From JAVJSD01 sp040219575 (GTDB lineage Bacteria > Planctomycetota > Planctomycetia > Pirellulales > Pirellulaceae), in contig JAVJSD010000144.1 of the NCBI GenBank assembly GCA_040219575.1, positions 62,001 to 126,000 of the forward strand: a stretch of 64,000 nt of DNA, read 5' to 3'. Under the pieces are notes generated by a model. That model did no database searches and had not been told where the DNA came from. It saw nothing but the letters and a program-made list of their open reading frames with translations. Shown here piece by piece: positions 17,001 through 25,187 of this stretch. A program made the position numbers and the translations under genes. Positions within the stretch are counted from its first letter, which is position 1; every line of letters starts with the position of its first letter.

Positions 17001-18500
17001 GTTCTCGGGAATCGCGCCGCCGGAGGTGAGGGCGGCGATCCGCGCTCCCCGGCGAGCCCGCAGCCGGCCGTTGATGCGATCGCGATGCAGGTACGCGCCG
17101 CGCTTTGTCTTGGGCACGACGCCCCGCGACAGCATGTCGACCACGGCGTCGAAGTCGTCGCGCGACAGATCGCGATACGGCCATGCCCGCCGCATCAGCG
17201 CGAACAGGTCGTCCTCCTGGTACTCTTCACATGCCACCGCGGCCACAATCTGTTGGGCCAGGATGTCGAGCGGCTGTTGGGGAATCTCGATGCGATCCAG
17301 CTCACCGCGTCGCACGCTGCGGACCAGCGCCATGCACTCCAGCAGTTCGTCGCGCGTCAGCGGAACGAGCCGCCCCTTCGGCGTCGCGCCGAGCGAGTGG
17401 CCCGAGCGCCCCACACGTTGCAGGAACGTGGCGATCGACCGCGGCGAACCGATCTGGCAGACGAGATCGATGTAGCCCACATCGATGCCCATCTCCAGCG
17501 AGGCCGTGGCCACGATCGCCCGCAGGCTGCCTTCTTTCAGTCGCTGTTCGGCCGACAGCCGCAACTTCCGCGACAGGCTGCCATGATGGCTGGCCACCGC
17601 GTCTTCGCCCAGGATCTCCGTCAGCCGATGGGCCACGCGCTCGGCCAACCGCCGAGTGTTCACGAAGATCAGCGTGCTGCGGTGGCTGTGGATTAACTCC
17701 ACCAGCTTGCCGTAGATCTCGTCCCACTGTTCGTGCGAGCAGACCGCCTGCATCTCGCTTTCGGGCGTCAGCAGCGACAGATCGAGCTGCCGCACGTGGC
17801 CGACGTCGACGATCTCGCACGTCGGCTCCTTGCCGGCGGCGTCGCGATGCCCGACGAGGAATCGCGCAATCTGTTCGATCGGCCGCTGAGTTGCCGAAAG
17901 CCCGATGCGAACCGGCGGCGCGTCGCATACGTCGGCCAGTCGCTCGAGCGACAGCGCCAAGTGACTGCCGCGCTTGTCCCGCGCGAGGGCGTGAATCTCG
18001 TCGACGATCACCGTCTTCACGCTCCGCAGCCGCTCGCGCCCCTGCTCGGAGGTGAGCAGCAGGTACAGCGACTCGGGCGTGGTGGCCAGGATGTGCGGCG
18101 GACGGCGGAGCATCTTCTGCCGCTCCGAAGACGGCGTGTCGCCCGTCCGAACGACGGCCCGCACCGGCAGCGCCCCGCAGCCCGCCTCTTCGGCCAGCCG
18201 GCTGATCTCGGCCAGCGGCGTTTGCAGATTCCGCTGGATATCGTTGCTGAGCGCCTTCAGAGGCGAGACGTACATCACCTCGAGTCGGTCTTCGAGCGTT
18301 CCTTCCAAATGCTGACGAAGCAGCCGGTCGATGCAGACCAGAAACGCCGCCAGCGTCTTGCCAGACCCGGTCGGCGCCGCGATCAGCGTATGTCGGCCGC
18401 CTTCGATGTGCGGCCAACCCAAAGCTTGCGGCTCCGTCGGCGCGCCGAATCGCTGCTGAAACCAGTCTCGCACCAGCGGATGGAAATAGTGTACGTTCAT
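14037..18500 (-). CDS. lhr: Large ATP-dependent helicase Lhr
   Basis: 1487 residues, matching full-length Lhr (about 1500 in E. coli). Walker A APTGSGKT (42-49), motif Ia SPLKALSND, DEIH box VDEIHAL, SATQ motif III, VGRSGH motif VI, then winged-helix and Lhr-specific beta-barrel domains (Lhr-Core) and a long Lhr C-terminal region. It is a 3'-5' superfamily-2 DNA helicase, linked to DNA repair, that unwinds DNA and DNA:RNA forks. ATG at 18500 is chosen because the Lhr N-terminus (FHPLVRDWF) begins right after it. Divergent from the small gene at 18641. Confidence 0.95.
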   Translation of the reverse strand: MNVHYFHPLVRDWFQQRFGAPTEPQALGWPHIEGGRHTLIAAPTGSGKTLAAFLVCIDRLLRQHLEGTLEDRLEVMYVSPLKALSNDIQRNLQTPLAEISRLAEEAGCGALPVRAVVRTGDTPSSERQKMLRRPPHILATTPESLYLLLTSEQGRERLRSVKTVIVDEIHALARDKRGSHLALSLERLADVCDAPPVRIGLSATQRPIEQIARFLVGHRDAAGKEPTCEIVDVGHVRQLDLSLLTPESEMQAVCSHEQWDEIYGKLVELIHSHRSTLIFVNTRRLAERVAHRLTEILGEDAVASHHGSLSRKLRLSAEQRLKEGSLRAIVATASLEMGIDVGYIDLVCQIGSPRSIATFLQRVGRSGHSLGATPKGRLVPLTRDELLECMALVRSVRRGELDRIEIPQQPLDILAQQIVAAVACEEYQEDDLFALMRRAWPYRDLSRDDFDAVVDMLSRGVVPKTKRGAYLHRDRINGRLRARRGARIAALTSGGAIPENAEYRVVTGDEKTFVGTVDEDFAVESMAGDVFLLGNTSWRVRAVRGGEVIVDDAHGAPPSVPFWLGEAPGRTVELSTDISRLREDIAGRFNDNVEWLWDECGADADAAIQAVRYVQAQVEAIGLVPTEREIVFERFFDESGGMQLVVHSPLGARINRAWGLALRKRFCRSFDFELQAAATDNGIVLSLSPQHSFPIDRLFAMLRTDNARYLLEQALLAAPMFQVRWRWNVTRALAVMRMQGGKKVPPFLQRFRSDDLLAAVFPETVGCLENHHGDIEAPDHPLVRQTMHDCLHEAMDLPRWLEVLAKVEASEIQLIARDTREPSPFCHELLNANPYAFLDDAPLEERRSRAVSTRRTLSTEDFRDLARLDPQAIDDVRTQAWPLVRDADELHDALLNLVVLREDELGPWREFLPPLVRENRALQLEVLRPQTQEEISLWIAAEQLPLIRAVYDLQSAPKVACVNSLEEGGDEAISRSAAWVEMVRGRLSHCGPVTTAWLAERLVLDESHVASACEALEGEGVAMRGRFTAEAQDHPSQPGEWCDRRLLARIHRQTLDGLRRRIQPVEPEVFLRFLLRHQKIVRDEVFQGAAAVREIIAQLQGFELAAGAWEQRVLSARVDDYETSWLDELFFGGELVWGRLRGVRREESDERRMAALTRTVPLSLALRDDLPWLLSDVTRNAAKSDLAKAANTDRLAAVGKLRSDALSVYEALAERGALFFQQLTTATQLLPTQLEDALRQLAALGLVTCDAYASIRALADRKSAIVRRRGGRSTTSGAAAKTRIGRWSCFPGDVAPCDHDDWIEHWCRQLLRRYGVVFRELLVRESAAPPWRLLVALLRRLELRGEVRGGRFVSGVSGEQFALEHVVGALRALRDKPAEEEPWLVVSAADPSNLVGIVTPGARVAATHRNSLVLQGGELVACKQGGQVDFFREVPMEQRHAMVRALHLGRRLEQQPSHIRGRWTAADVSPELAARARVGRGIPRGPR

Positions 18501-18586
18501 GCACTGATTGTGGCCGCTGTCCGCCGTGTTTTCAACCTGCCAATCGGTGGTCGGCAAGTTGGCAACCTGCTCTTCGTGGACGCAGT

Positions 18587-18595
18587 TGCTACACT
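18587..18595 (+). promoter_or_regulatory. Extended -10 element upstream of the 94-residue protein gene
   Basis: TG-C-TACACT at 18587-18595 resembles the extended -10 at 5846. Predicted start near 18602, about 39 nt before the GTG. No -35 at good spacing. Confidence 0.35.
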
Positions 18596-18640
18596 CACTT
18601 CAGACATCGCCCTTGACCGCACCTTGGAGACGCGACCACC

Positions 18641-18925
18641 GTGACCACCCCCACGCACGAGGAGATCAACGATTACGCGCGGCAGGTCGTCGAGCAGGCG
18701 AAGGTGGTGCTGGCGGCCATCAAGGAAATCCGCAACGTCGAGATTCCCGTGGCGCCGCTGGAGTACGACGACGAGGAGCCCGACGACGCCACCTTCGCCG
18801 CCGCCATGTTCCTGGTGAACATCCTCGAGTACTGCAAGACCGAGCCGACCGAGGCCATCGGCGATCCGGTCTCGATCAACGATCTCCAGGAGAAGATTGA
18901 ACTCTTGGAGTCGCTGCTCGATTGA
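18641..18925 (+). CDS. Small acidic hypothetical protein, 94 residues
   Basis: Starts at GTG with GGAG 11 bp upstream. Acidic and helical: an N-terminal helix (THEEINDYARQVVEQAK), a central Asp/Glu run, and a C-terminal helix. No signal peptide or metal-binding motif, and no family recognised. Codon use matches the neighbouring core genes, so it is probably real. The gap between it and lhr contains its promoter. Confidence 0.55.
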   Translation: MTTPTHEEINDYARQVVEQAKVVLAAIKEIRNVEIPVAPLEYDDEEPDDATFAAAMFLVNILEYCKTEPTEAIGDPVSINDLQEKIELLESLLD

Positions 18926-19010
18926 CGCGAACACCGCTGCCCCGAACACCGCGCCCGTCGGCCCCTTCCCGACGAAGTCACAAGCACGATGGAACACCAC
19001 AAATCGCAAG

Positions 19011-19268
19011 GCGCAGCCTGTCGGCCGCAATCCGAATCGGGAACATGAGGTAACGGAGAAAACGGAGGTAAAGGATTGAAGGACGCTGTCGACCGTCGCG
19101 CCGAGGCGATTGTGGCGAGTCCCAGTGGAAAGCGTGCCATGAGACAGGCCTCACCCATGGCCCTACAGAGAGAACAGAAGTGAGAATATATCTTTCTACT
19201 AGACATACAAATTGCAAATAATCGCACGAAGACCTGTATCCACTTTCCTCCGTTTCCTCCTGCTCAAA
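19011..19268. repeat. Dispersed CGGAG-rich intergenic repeat, flanked pair
   Basis: Left unit at 19011-19068 contains CCTGTCGGCCGCA followed by GGAACATGAGG and TAACGGAGAAAACGGAGG. The right unit at 19247-19268 is its rough complement (CCTCCGTTTCCTCCTG). The left unit reappears inverted at 43185-43246, and shorter forms at 23466-23747. It fills most of the 480-bp gap between the 94-residue protein and the cold-shock gene. Confidence 0.65.
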
Positions 19269-19404
19269 TCTTCTTGACGCCGGCTGCATGGGGCTGAGGC
19301 ATCATCTACATCCGCACAGCTCGCGTGGGTTCGCCCCTAGCCGCATGCTTGGCTGGAAGGCTAGAATCGAAGGGGTATTCCCTTTTGTCACCGAGACCTG
19401 TCTG

Positions 19405-19761
19405 ATGCGTTACGGCACCGTCGTTCAATACTTTCCCGCCAAGGGCTACGGATTCATCCGGCCCGATTTCGGGCAGGATATCTTTTTCCACGTCAAGGCG
19501 CTGGGCGAACTGGAGACCGAGCCGCGGATCGAAATCGGCCAGGCGGTGAAGTACGAATTGGTGCCGGGAACCGAGCCGAAGTCGCGCCGCCGTCGAAAGC
19601 GCGAGGAGGAAGAGGAAACGGCCGAAGAGCCGGTCCGCCCGCAAGCACTGAAGGTCGAACTGCTCGACAAGATGCCCGGCGGCGTGCTGGAGCAAAGCGC
19701 CGACGAAAAGCGCACCTACCATCCCAAAGCCCGCCGCAAGAAACCCACTTGGCGGAGGTAG
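19405..19761 (+). CDS. Cold-shock-domain protein with charged C-terminal tail
   Basis: 118 residues. Residues 1-55 are a cold-shock OB fold with RNP1 KGYGFI (13-18) and RNP2 DIFFHV (25-30), expected to bind single-stranded RNA or DNA. It is followed by SRRRRKREEEEE and a basic end rich in Lys and Arg, absent from the usual 65-70-residue Csp proteins. ATG at 19405 is chosen because the CSD begins there (MRYGTVVQYF); the frame extends upstream but reads unlike protein. Followed by a 33-bp inverted repeat. Confidence 0.85.
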   Translation: MRYGTVVQYFPAKGYGFIRPDFGQDIFFHVKALGELETEPRIEIGQAVKYELVPGTEPKSRRRRKREEEEETAEEPVRPQALKVELLDKMPGGVLEQSADEKRTYHPKARRKKPTWRR

Positions 19762-19763
19762 TC

Positions 19764-19891
19764 GTAGGCCGGAACGAGCCGTGCGCTGTTCCGGCAGGGG
19801 CGCATTGGAAGGGTTGCACTGTGAACCGCCCGTCTTCGTTCGCGCGGCGCTGGGGATCTGCCGGAACAGCGCAAGGCTCGTTCCGGCCTAC
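19764..19891. repeat. Palindromic element with 33-bp inverted arms between convergent genes
   Basis: Left arm 19764-19796 (starts GTAGGCCGGAACGAGCC) and right arm 19859-19891 (ends GGCTCGTTCCGGCCTAC) are complementary over 33 bp with one mismatch, around a 62-bp loop. It sits between the ends of the cold-shock gene and the dehydrogenase/cytochrome gene. It may serve as a bidirectional terminator or be a MITE-like repeat; no T-run is present. Confidence 0.75.
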
Positions 19892-19909
19892 GGCTTATGG
19901 CATCGACGG

Positions 19910-22900
19910 CTACGGTTGCGGCTCGCCGTCGAGGACGAGCTTGGCGCTGGCGGCGGAGCCGGGGACTTCCAGCAATTCCACCAACAGCGGCTCGCTGCGT
20001 TTCACCTGATTCACGGCCAACGTGACCGTGCTGCGGCCGCTGGGTGCGTCGAGCGTGATCTCGTCGCCGGCCAGTGGTTTGGGTTTGCCGTTGAGCCACA
20101 GCGACAATCCTTCGTGCGGACCCACGTTCAGCCGAATCTCACCCGGCGTGGTGACGTCGAGTTGGAAGCGGACGAAGCTCGTCGGATCGTTCTCGCGGTG
20201 CGGCTTGAAGGTGTTGAGTTCGTCGAGCGGCAAGTCGCCGCCCACGCGGCTGTAGACCGGCGTCCAGCTCAAATCGGGATCGTCGGTCGCCGCGGTGTCG
20301 AAACTCGTGCGGTTCAAGCGGCGATTTCCCTCCTGCGTGTAAAGCATCGCCTGCCAACTTCGCACGAGTTGCCGGTTGCTGACGGCGAATTCGCCCACCT
20401 TGCCCAGTTCCGACAGGAACCGCACCAGGTCGACCAGTTCACCGCGCGTGAGCTGATCGGCCGCGCCGTCGGGCATCAGCGATCGGCCTTCCTTGCGCAG
20501 TTCGATCGAGTCAATCGCAATCGTGATCAGCTTGCCTTCCGCGTCGCGGAGCACCAATTCGGTTTTTGTCTCTCGCACGGGAATGCCGGAGACGATCTTG
20601 CCGTCGTCGGTAACGACCTGCAGCGAGTGGAAGTTCTCCTTCACCTTGGCGGCCGGCACAAGCAGCGATTCGATCAGGTAGTCGATCTGCGCGCTGGCGC
20701 CGACGCTGACCAGATCCGGACCGACCCGCCCTCCCGCACCGCCGACGGCGTGGCACTTCTGGCACTGCAAGTGTTGTCGGCGATACACCTCCTCGCCGCG
20801 ATGGCCGTCGCCTGCGTCGCGGACTTCGGCGACAAGTTCTTCCATCAACTCGGGCGTCAGCTTCCAGCCGAATTCGCCCAGCTTGCCGGCGGCGCGGATC
20901 GTCTCCAACAGCGGCGGCGCGTCGCGGCCGCTGCGTTGCGCGGCGCGAAGCGTGAGCTTCGCCACGTCGGGCGTCAGTTCGGTTTCCTTGAGCGCGCGCG
21001 ACAGCAGGCCCGGGCCTTGTTGCCGCGAGACAATCGCCGCCACGAGCCCGTCGACGTCGACGTCCGCATCGGCCGGTGCGTCGGCGAGCAGTTTGGCGGT
21101 CAACTGCGCGGCCCGCTCGAGATTCACGGCGGCCAACGCCGTCACCGCCTGCTGGCGGTCGTCGAAGGGGCGCGACGACTGCGCGACTTCCGCCAGCGTG
21201 TCGATCGCCGGCTTGTCGCCGAGCGAGGCGAGGGCGTCGCAGGCGGCATGCCGCACCGTCTGCGGCACGCGGTCGTCGGCCGTGGCCAGCTTCTTCAGTT
21301 CCTCTTGAATCGCCTTCAGTTTCCAGACGCCGGCGGCTCGCACCGCCGCCGCGCGGACGACCGGGTTCGGCTGTTCGAAAAGTTTCGTAAGCGACGCGAG
21401 ATCGCCCGAGGGAGTCACCTTCCGCTGTCGCGACGCCGCCACGAGCGTGTCCAACAGCGCCGCCTTCTTGTCGTCGGCCAACGACGACTTCTCGGCCAGC
21501 ACGGCGTCCAGCACCTGCCGCAACTGCTGTGGTCCGCCCAGCGATGCGATCAACTCCAGCACGCCGTCGAGGCTGTCCGCGTCGACCTTGTTCTCCGCCA
21601 CCAGCGCCAGCAGCGGGCCGACCACGTCCGGCGAATCGACCGCTTTCAACGCGAAGGTGAGATGATCGACCTGGTCGAACTCCAGCCGTCCCTCGCGCAC
21701 CGCCGGCAGCCAGGAGGGCGCCAGGTCGCGCATCGTCTGCCACAAGGCGAAGTCGAGGAAGCGGTCCATCGATTGATCGAGCACGCGGGCGGCGATGCGG
21801 GCGGCCCGCGGTCCGTCTTCGTCTTGGAACTCCGCCAGCATGCGGACCGCTTCCAGCCGCACGCGGGGATGCTCGTCGTCGACGCCGCGGCGGGGAATGT
21901 CGATCGGATCCTCCAGCCGCACCCGCCACTGCGAGGCGACGCGCATGGCCGCGGCCCGGACGCGATGATCGCGCGAGGCGAGGCAGTCTTGCAGCAGCTT
22001 CTCGTTGACGGTGTTCAGCGATTGGTGGAGCCACAGCCCTTCCAGTCGATTGTGCTCCCACTGGGGATCGACTTCGCCTTCCTTCGTAAGTGAGGCCAGC
22101 CACGCTTCCAGCTTGGGCAGCACCGCTTCGGCGCCGCGCGATTTGAGGATCAGCTTGGCGTGCAGACGCGTGAATTCCTCGGGCGCCTTCAACTGCTCGA
22201 GCAGCTGCTCGATCGTCGCGCCCACCAACTCGGGCTTCTTCAGCACCGGGCCGCCCTTGTACGTCACGCGCCAGATGCGGCCGTGCACGTGGTCGCGCCG
22301 CGGGTCGCGGAAGTCGACCTCGCCGTGTTGGATGATCGGGTTGTACCAGTCGGCGATGTAGATCGCGCCGTCGGGGCCGACTTTCACGTCAATCGGACGA
22401 AACGCCACGTGCGACGTCTTGATCAGCTCGGTCTCCTGCCGCGAGGCGTATCCCGAACCATCTTCGCTGACCACGAACCGGCACACGCGGTGAGCGCGGA
22501 AGTCGTTGGTGAGCATGTCGCCCTGCCACTCGTCGGGCAAGTGCCGGCCGCTGAGGATCTCCAGTCCGCAGTGTTTGGGACTGCCGGGGTTGAGTCCTTC
22601 GAGTCGCCGCACCAGTCCAACGGCGGTGACGTAGACCGCGCCGGGAAAGACGTAGTTGATGCCCTCGCCATACGCGCCGTCGGTAGCGAAGTTCGCGCCC
22701 CAACGGTTGAAGTGATGTCCCCAGGGATTCACAAACCCGCGGCAGAGCACGTCCAGTTCGAGCGTCTCGGGCCGGAACCGCCAGATGCCGCCGCCGTTGA
22801 GATGTTTCACGCCGTAGGGCGTCTCCACGTGGCTGTGAATGTAGATCGACTGGTTCATATATAACTGGCCGTCGTGCCCCCAGCGGAGCGTGTGCAGCAG

Positions 22901-23401
22901 GTGGTGCGTATCCTCGGTGCCGAAGCCGGAAAGCGTCACGCGGCGGCGATCGGCCTTCAAGTCGCCGTCGGTGTCTTCCAGGTGCAGCAGTTCGGTGCTG
23001 TTGGCGACGTACGCGCCGCCCTGGTCGTCGGGGACGACGCCGGTGGGAATCAGCAGCCCGTCGGCGAAGACGGTAGTCTTGTCGGCCTGGCCGTCGCCGT
23101 CGCTGTCTTCGAGCACGAGAATCTTGTCGGTCGCCGGTTGGCCCGGTTCGATGTGCGGGTAGACCTCGCTGCTGGCGATCCACAAGCGTCCCTGCGCATC
23201 GAAGTTCATCTGAATCGGCTTGGCGATCTGCGGATCGCCCGCGAACAGGTTCACCTCGAACCCGTCGGCGACGACGAACGTCTGGCGTTCCAGTTCCGGG
23301 GCGGGATCGGGGATGTCCTTCAAGTCGCGCTGGGCAAGCAACGAGGTCGCGCTGATCAGAAGGCAACAGAAGGCAATGAGCGGGGAGACGGAGTGATTCA
23401 T
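19910..23401 (-). CDS. Secreted membrane-bound-dehydrogenase / HEAT repeat / cytochrome c fusion
   Basis: 1163 residues. Signal peptide (1-23); a beta-propeller dehydrogenase-like domain (about 30-440) with L-W-I-A, D-x-D-G-D and Y-I-A-D-W-Y segments, as in the PVC-type 'putative membrane-bound dehydrogenase' family; a HEAT-repeat solenoid (about 450-830); a c-type heme site CQKCH (about 878-882) in a planctomycete heme-binding domain; and a C-terminal beta domain. It should work outside the cytoplasm, oxidising an unknown (probably carbohydrate-derived) substrate and passing electrons via its heme. It precedes an SGNH hydrolase read from the same strand, a frequent planctomycete pairing. Confidence 0.9.
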   Translation of the reverse strand: MNHSVSPLIAFCCLLISATSLLAQRDLKDIPDPAPELERQTFVVADGFEVNLFAGDPQIAKPIQMNFDAQGRLWIASSEVYPHIEPGQPATDKILVLEDSDGDGQADKTTVFADGLLIPTGVVPDDQGGAYVANSTELLHLEDTDGDLKADRRRVTLSGFGTEDTHHLLHTLRWGHDGQLYMNQSIYIHSHVETPYGVKHLNGGGIWRFRPETLELDVLCRGFVNPWGHHFNRWGANFATDGAYGEGINYVFPGAVYVTAVGLVRRLEGLNPGSPKHCGLEILSGRHLPDEWQGDMLTNDFRAHRVCRFVVSEDGSGYASRQETELIKTSHVAFRPIDVKVGPDGAIYIADWYNPIIQHGEVDFRDPRRDHVHGRIWRVTYKGGPVLKKPELVGATIEQLLEQLKAPEEFTRLHAKLILKSRGAEAVLPKLEAWLASLTKEGEVDPQWEHNRLEGLWLHQSLNTVNEKLLQDCLASRDHRVRAAAMRVASQWRVRLEDPIDIPRRGVDDEHPRVRLEAVRMLAEFQDEDGPRAARIAARVLDQSMDRFLDFALWQTMRDLAPSWLPAVREGRLEFDQVDHLTFALKAVDSPDVVGPLLALVAENKVDADSLDGVLELIASLGGPQQLRQVLDAVLAEKSSLADDKKAALLDTLVAASRQRKVTPSGDLASLTKLFEQPNPVVRAAAVRAAGVWKLKAIQEELKKLATADDRVPQTVRHAACDALASLGDKPAIDTLAEVAQSSRPFDDRQQAVTALAAVNLERAAQLTAKLLADAPADADVDVDGLVAAIVSRQQGPGLLSRALKETELTPDVAKLTLRAAQRSGRDAPPLLETIRAAGKLGEFGWKLTPELMEELVAEVRDAGDGHRGEEVYRRQHLQCQKCHAVGGAGGRVGPDLVSVGASAQIDYLIESLLVPAAKVKENFHSLQVVTDDGKIVSGIPVRETKTELVLRDAEGKLITIAIDSIELRKEGRSLMPDGAADQLTRGELVDLVRFLSELGKVGEFAVSNRQLVRSWQAMLYTQEGNRRLNRTSFDTAATDDPDLSWTPVYSRVGGDLPLDELNTFKPHRENDPTSFVRFQLDVTTPGEIRLNVGPHEGLSLWLNGKPKPLAGDEITLDAPSGRSTVTLAVNQVKRSEPLLVELLEVPGSAASAKLVLDGEPQP

Positions 23402-23465
23402 CGTGATGGCGCGAATGATGGAATTCGATGGAGTGTTGTCTGTTCGACGAAGGACGTACGTGTGT

Positions 23466-23747
23466 AACAGGAGGAAACGGAGCGAACGGAGACTCGCTGC
23501 AACGCTGCTGGGGGAGTCGGCCTGATCGTTGGCGTCGCAGTAATGGGGCTGAACAGGAGGAAGCGGAGGGAGCAGAGAGAATCAAGGCAATTGATGTTCG
23601 ATCGAAACCGCGTTCCTCGAACCGCCCTCAAGTCTTCTGTCTCTGCTTTCCCTGCGACCTCCTGTTCAAATCTCGCCGGTATGGCGAACAACGCTGGCCG
23701 CTGTTCTACGCCGAACTCCTCCTCCGTTTGCTCCGTTTGCTCCTGTT
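23466..23747. repeat. Cluster of CGGAG-rich repeat units in both orientations
   Basis: Forward units at 23466-23491 and 23551-23580 (AACAGGAGG followed by CGGAG), complementary units at 23656-23672 (CCTCCTGTTCAAATC) and 23721-23747 (CCTCCGTTTGCTCCG then CTCCTGTT). This is the same family as at 19011-19268 and 43185-43246. It occupies the 376-bp gap between the dehydrogenase/cytochrome gene and the SGNH gene; no gene is seen here. Confidence 0.6.
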
Positions 23748-23777
23748 GATCTTCTTCTGTGACGGCGGCCACGCTGG

Positions 23778-25022
23778 TTACGGTTTAGCGCGGGTGATCT
23801 TGATTTCGTAGGTGTGTTTCTCCGGCTGTCGCAGCTTGGCGATCAGCGCTTCCTGCTGTTCGATGAGCGGATCGAACATGGGAATCTCGACGGCGTTGTT
23901 CCCCTGCTCGTGTTTGCGAAACAGGAACAGGTAGGTTTCGTTCTGCGGGCGGTAGCGGTGGAAGAAAAGTTCATTCTTCTTGCCGATCTCGCGGCGAAGA
24001 CGCTCGATTTGTGATGGCTCGGGACCGGCGGTGAGCGCCACGCCGCGGGCCAGTTCGTCGCTGCTGGCCGAGAGGGCTTTTCGCCCGTCGATCAACACGT
24101 CGTAGTCGCCGGCGGCCAGGCCCGTAATGCGCAACTCGCGAGAGGGAATCAAGCGACCGGCCGACTCCGGGCTGTATTTCGGCGCCGGTGGAAACGGGAG
24201 CGCAGCGTCGTGGGCGACGAAACGCAGACCGAGCGCGGTGGGGGTGACGTCGCTCAGCGTCGTGCCGGCCGTATCGCGCGACTTGCCGGCGGCGTCGAGG
24301 TCGACCGTCCACTTGGGCGGCTCGCGGCCGAGTTCCTGGGCGATATGCTGGGCCGCCCTCCAGTAGCCGTATCCACTCAAGTGCAGGCCGTTGTCGGTCA
24401 GCCGGTCGATCGGCGCGGGCGAGGCGTCGTCGCCGCTGATCAGCGAGTACAGATCGAGCACCGGCAGCTTGCGACTCTCGGCCAAATTGAGAATCGCATC
24501 GCGATAGACGGCGACGGATTGGTTGTACTGCGCGGGCGGCGGCAGCGGCGCTCCGAGGTTTTCATGCCGCAGCGGCGTGAGCAGGACCAGTCGAGCGGGC
24601 GTTTCGCCGAGTCGATCGAGCAGGCGATTGAGCCCGGCGCTGAATTGTTCGAGTTGCTCCGGTCCGCGATACGCCTCGTTCGCGCCATAGGCGACGAGAA
24701 TCACCGTCGGCTTGGCCGCAACCAGGTCGTCGATCAACCGCTTGTAGCCGTTGTCGGTATTGCCGAACACCGCCCGAGCGACGCCGCTCACCTCATCGCC
24801 GCTCCAACCCAGATTGCGAAACGTAATATCCTTGTCGGGATGCAGCGCCGTGAGCGCCGTCTCGACGTAGCCATACATCTGCATCCGCTCGATGAACGTT
24901 CCGCCCAGCAGCACCACGCGATCCCCATCGCGCAACAAGGCATCGCCGTTCTCGGCGTCAGCGCCGCGCGCCGAGGAAACCAGCAGCAGCGTCAACAGCA
25001 AACAGGAGCAGAGGATTCTCAT
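23778..25022 (-). CDS. Secreted SGNH/GDSL-type hydrolase, planctomycete type
   Basis: 414 residues with a signal peptide (1-20). The SGNH blocks can be followed: block I VVLLGGTFIER (Thr42 where the GDS nucleophile Ser would be), block II GWSGD (Gly75), block III GANEAY (Asn115), block V TDNGLHLSGYGY (His214, Asp210). The replaced serine means classic esterase chemistry is uncertain, although this GGTF form seems to be typical of the planctomycete subgroup. A C-terminal extension (about 240-414) is helical. ATG at 25022 is chosen because the signal peptide starts there. Often paired with membrane-bound dehydrogenases such as the next gene downstream. Confidence 0.8.
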   Translation of the reverse strand: MRILCSCLLLTLLLVSSARGADAENGDALLRDGDRVVLLGGTFIERMQMYGYVETALTALHPDKDITFRNLGWSGDEVSGVARAVFGNTDNGYKRLIDDLVAAKPTVILVAYGANEAYRGPEQLEQFSAGLNRLLDRLGETPARLVLLTPLRHENLGAPLPPPAQYNQSVAVYRDAILNLAESRKLPVLDLYSLISGDDASPAPIDRLTDNGLHLSGYGYWRAAQHIAQELGREPPKWTVDLDAAGKSRDTAGTTLSDVTPTALGLRFVAHDAALPFPPAPKYSPESAGRLIPSRELRITGLAAGDYDVLIDGRKALSASSDELARGVALTAGPEPSQIERLRREIGKKNELFFHRYRPQNETYLFLFRKHEQGNNAVEIPMFDPLIEQQEALIAKLRQPEKHTYEIKITRAKP

Positions 25023-25060
25023 CGCGAAGCGACTTCTCGTTTCAAAAAGGTTCAACACGA

Positions 25061-25187
25061 GTGGTTAGTGGTGAGTGGTGAGTGGTGATTTGCCAACGCG
25101 GATTCGCCCCAAGCCGACGACTTGTCGTCGTGTGATTGCGAATCCCAAGCCGACGGCCTCGCCGTCGTCACCACTCACCACTCACCG
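25061..25187. repeat. Composite repeat: AGTGGTG arms around two CCAAGCCGACG hairpins
   Basis: Left arm 25061-25089 is tandem AGTGGTG, right arm 25169-25187 its complement (CACCACTCACC). Between them lie two hairpins of the form CCAAGCCGACG-loop-CGTCG at 25107-25130 and 25144-25168. Related hairpins occur at 30006-30031 and 36885-36908, the latter again beside CACCACTCACC. The right arm overlaps the last codons of the ABC permease gene. Confidence 0.7.

Noticed and set aside
16020..17696. A 558-codon plus-strand frame
   Set aside because: Antisense to lhr, whose helicase motifs are unambiguous.
23640..23675. GTTCAAATC in CCTCCTGTTCAAATCTCGCC, like a tRNA T-arm
   Set aside because: The same string recurs near 19256 in a related repeat unit and no tRNA cloverleaf can be made.
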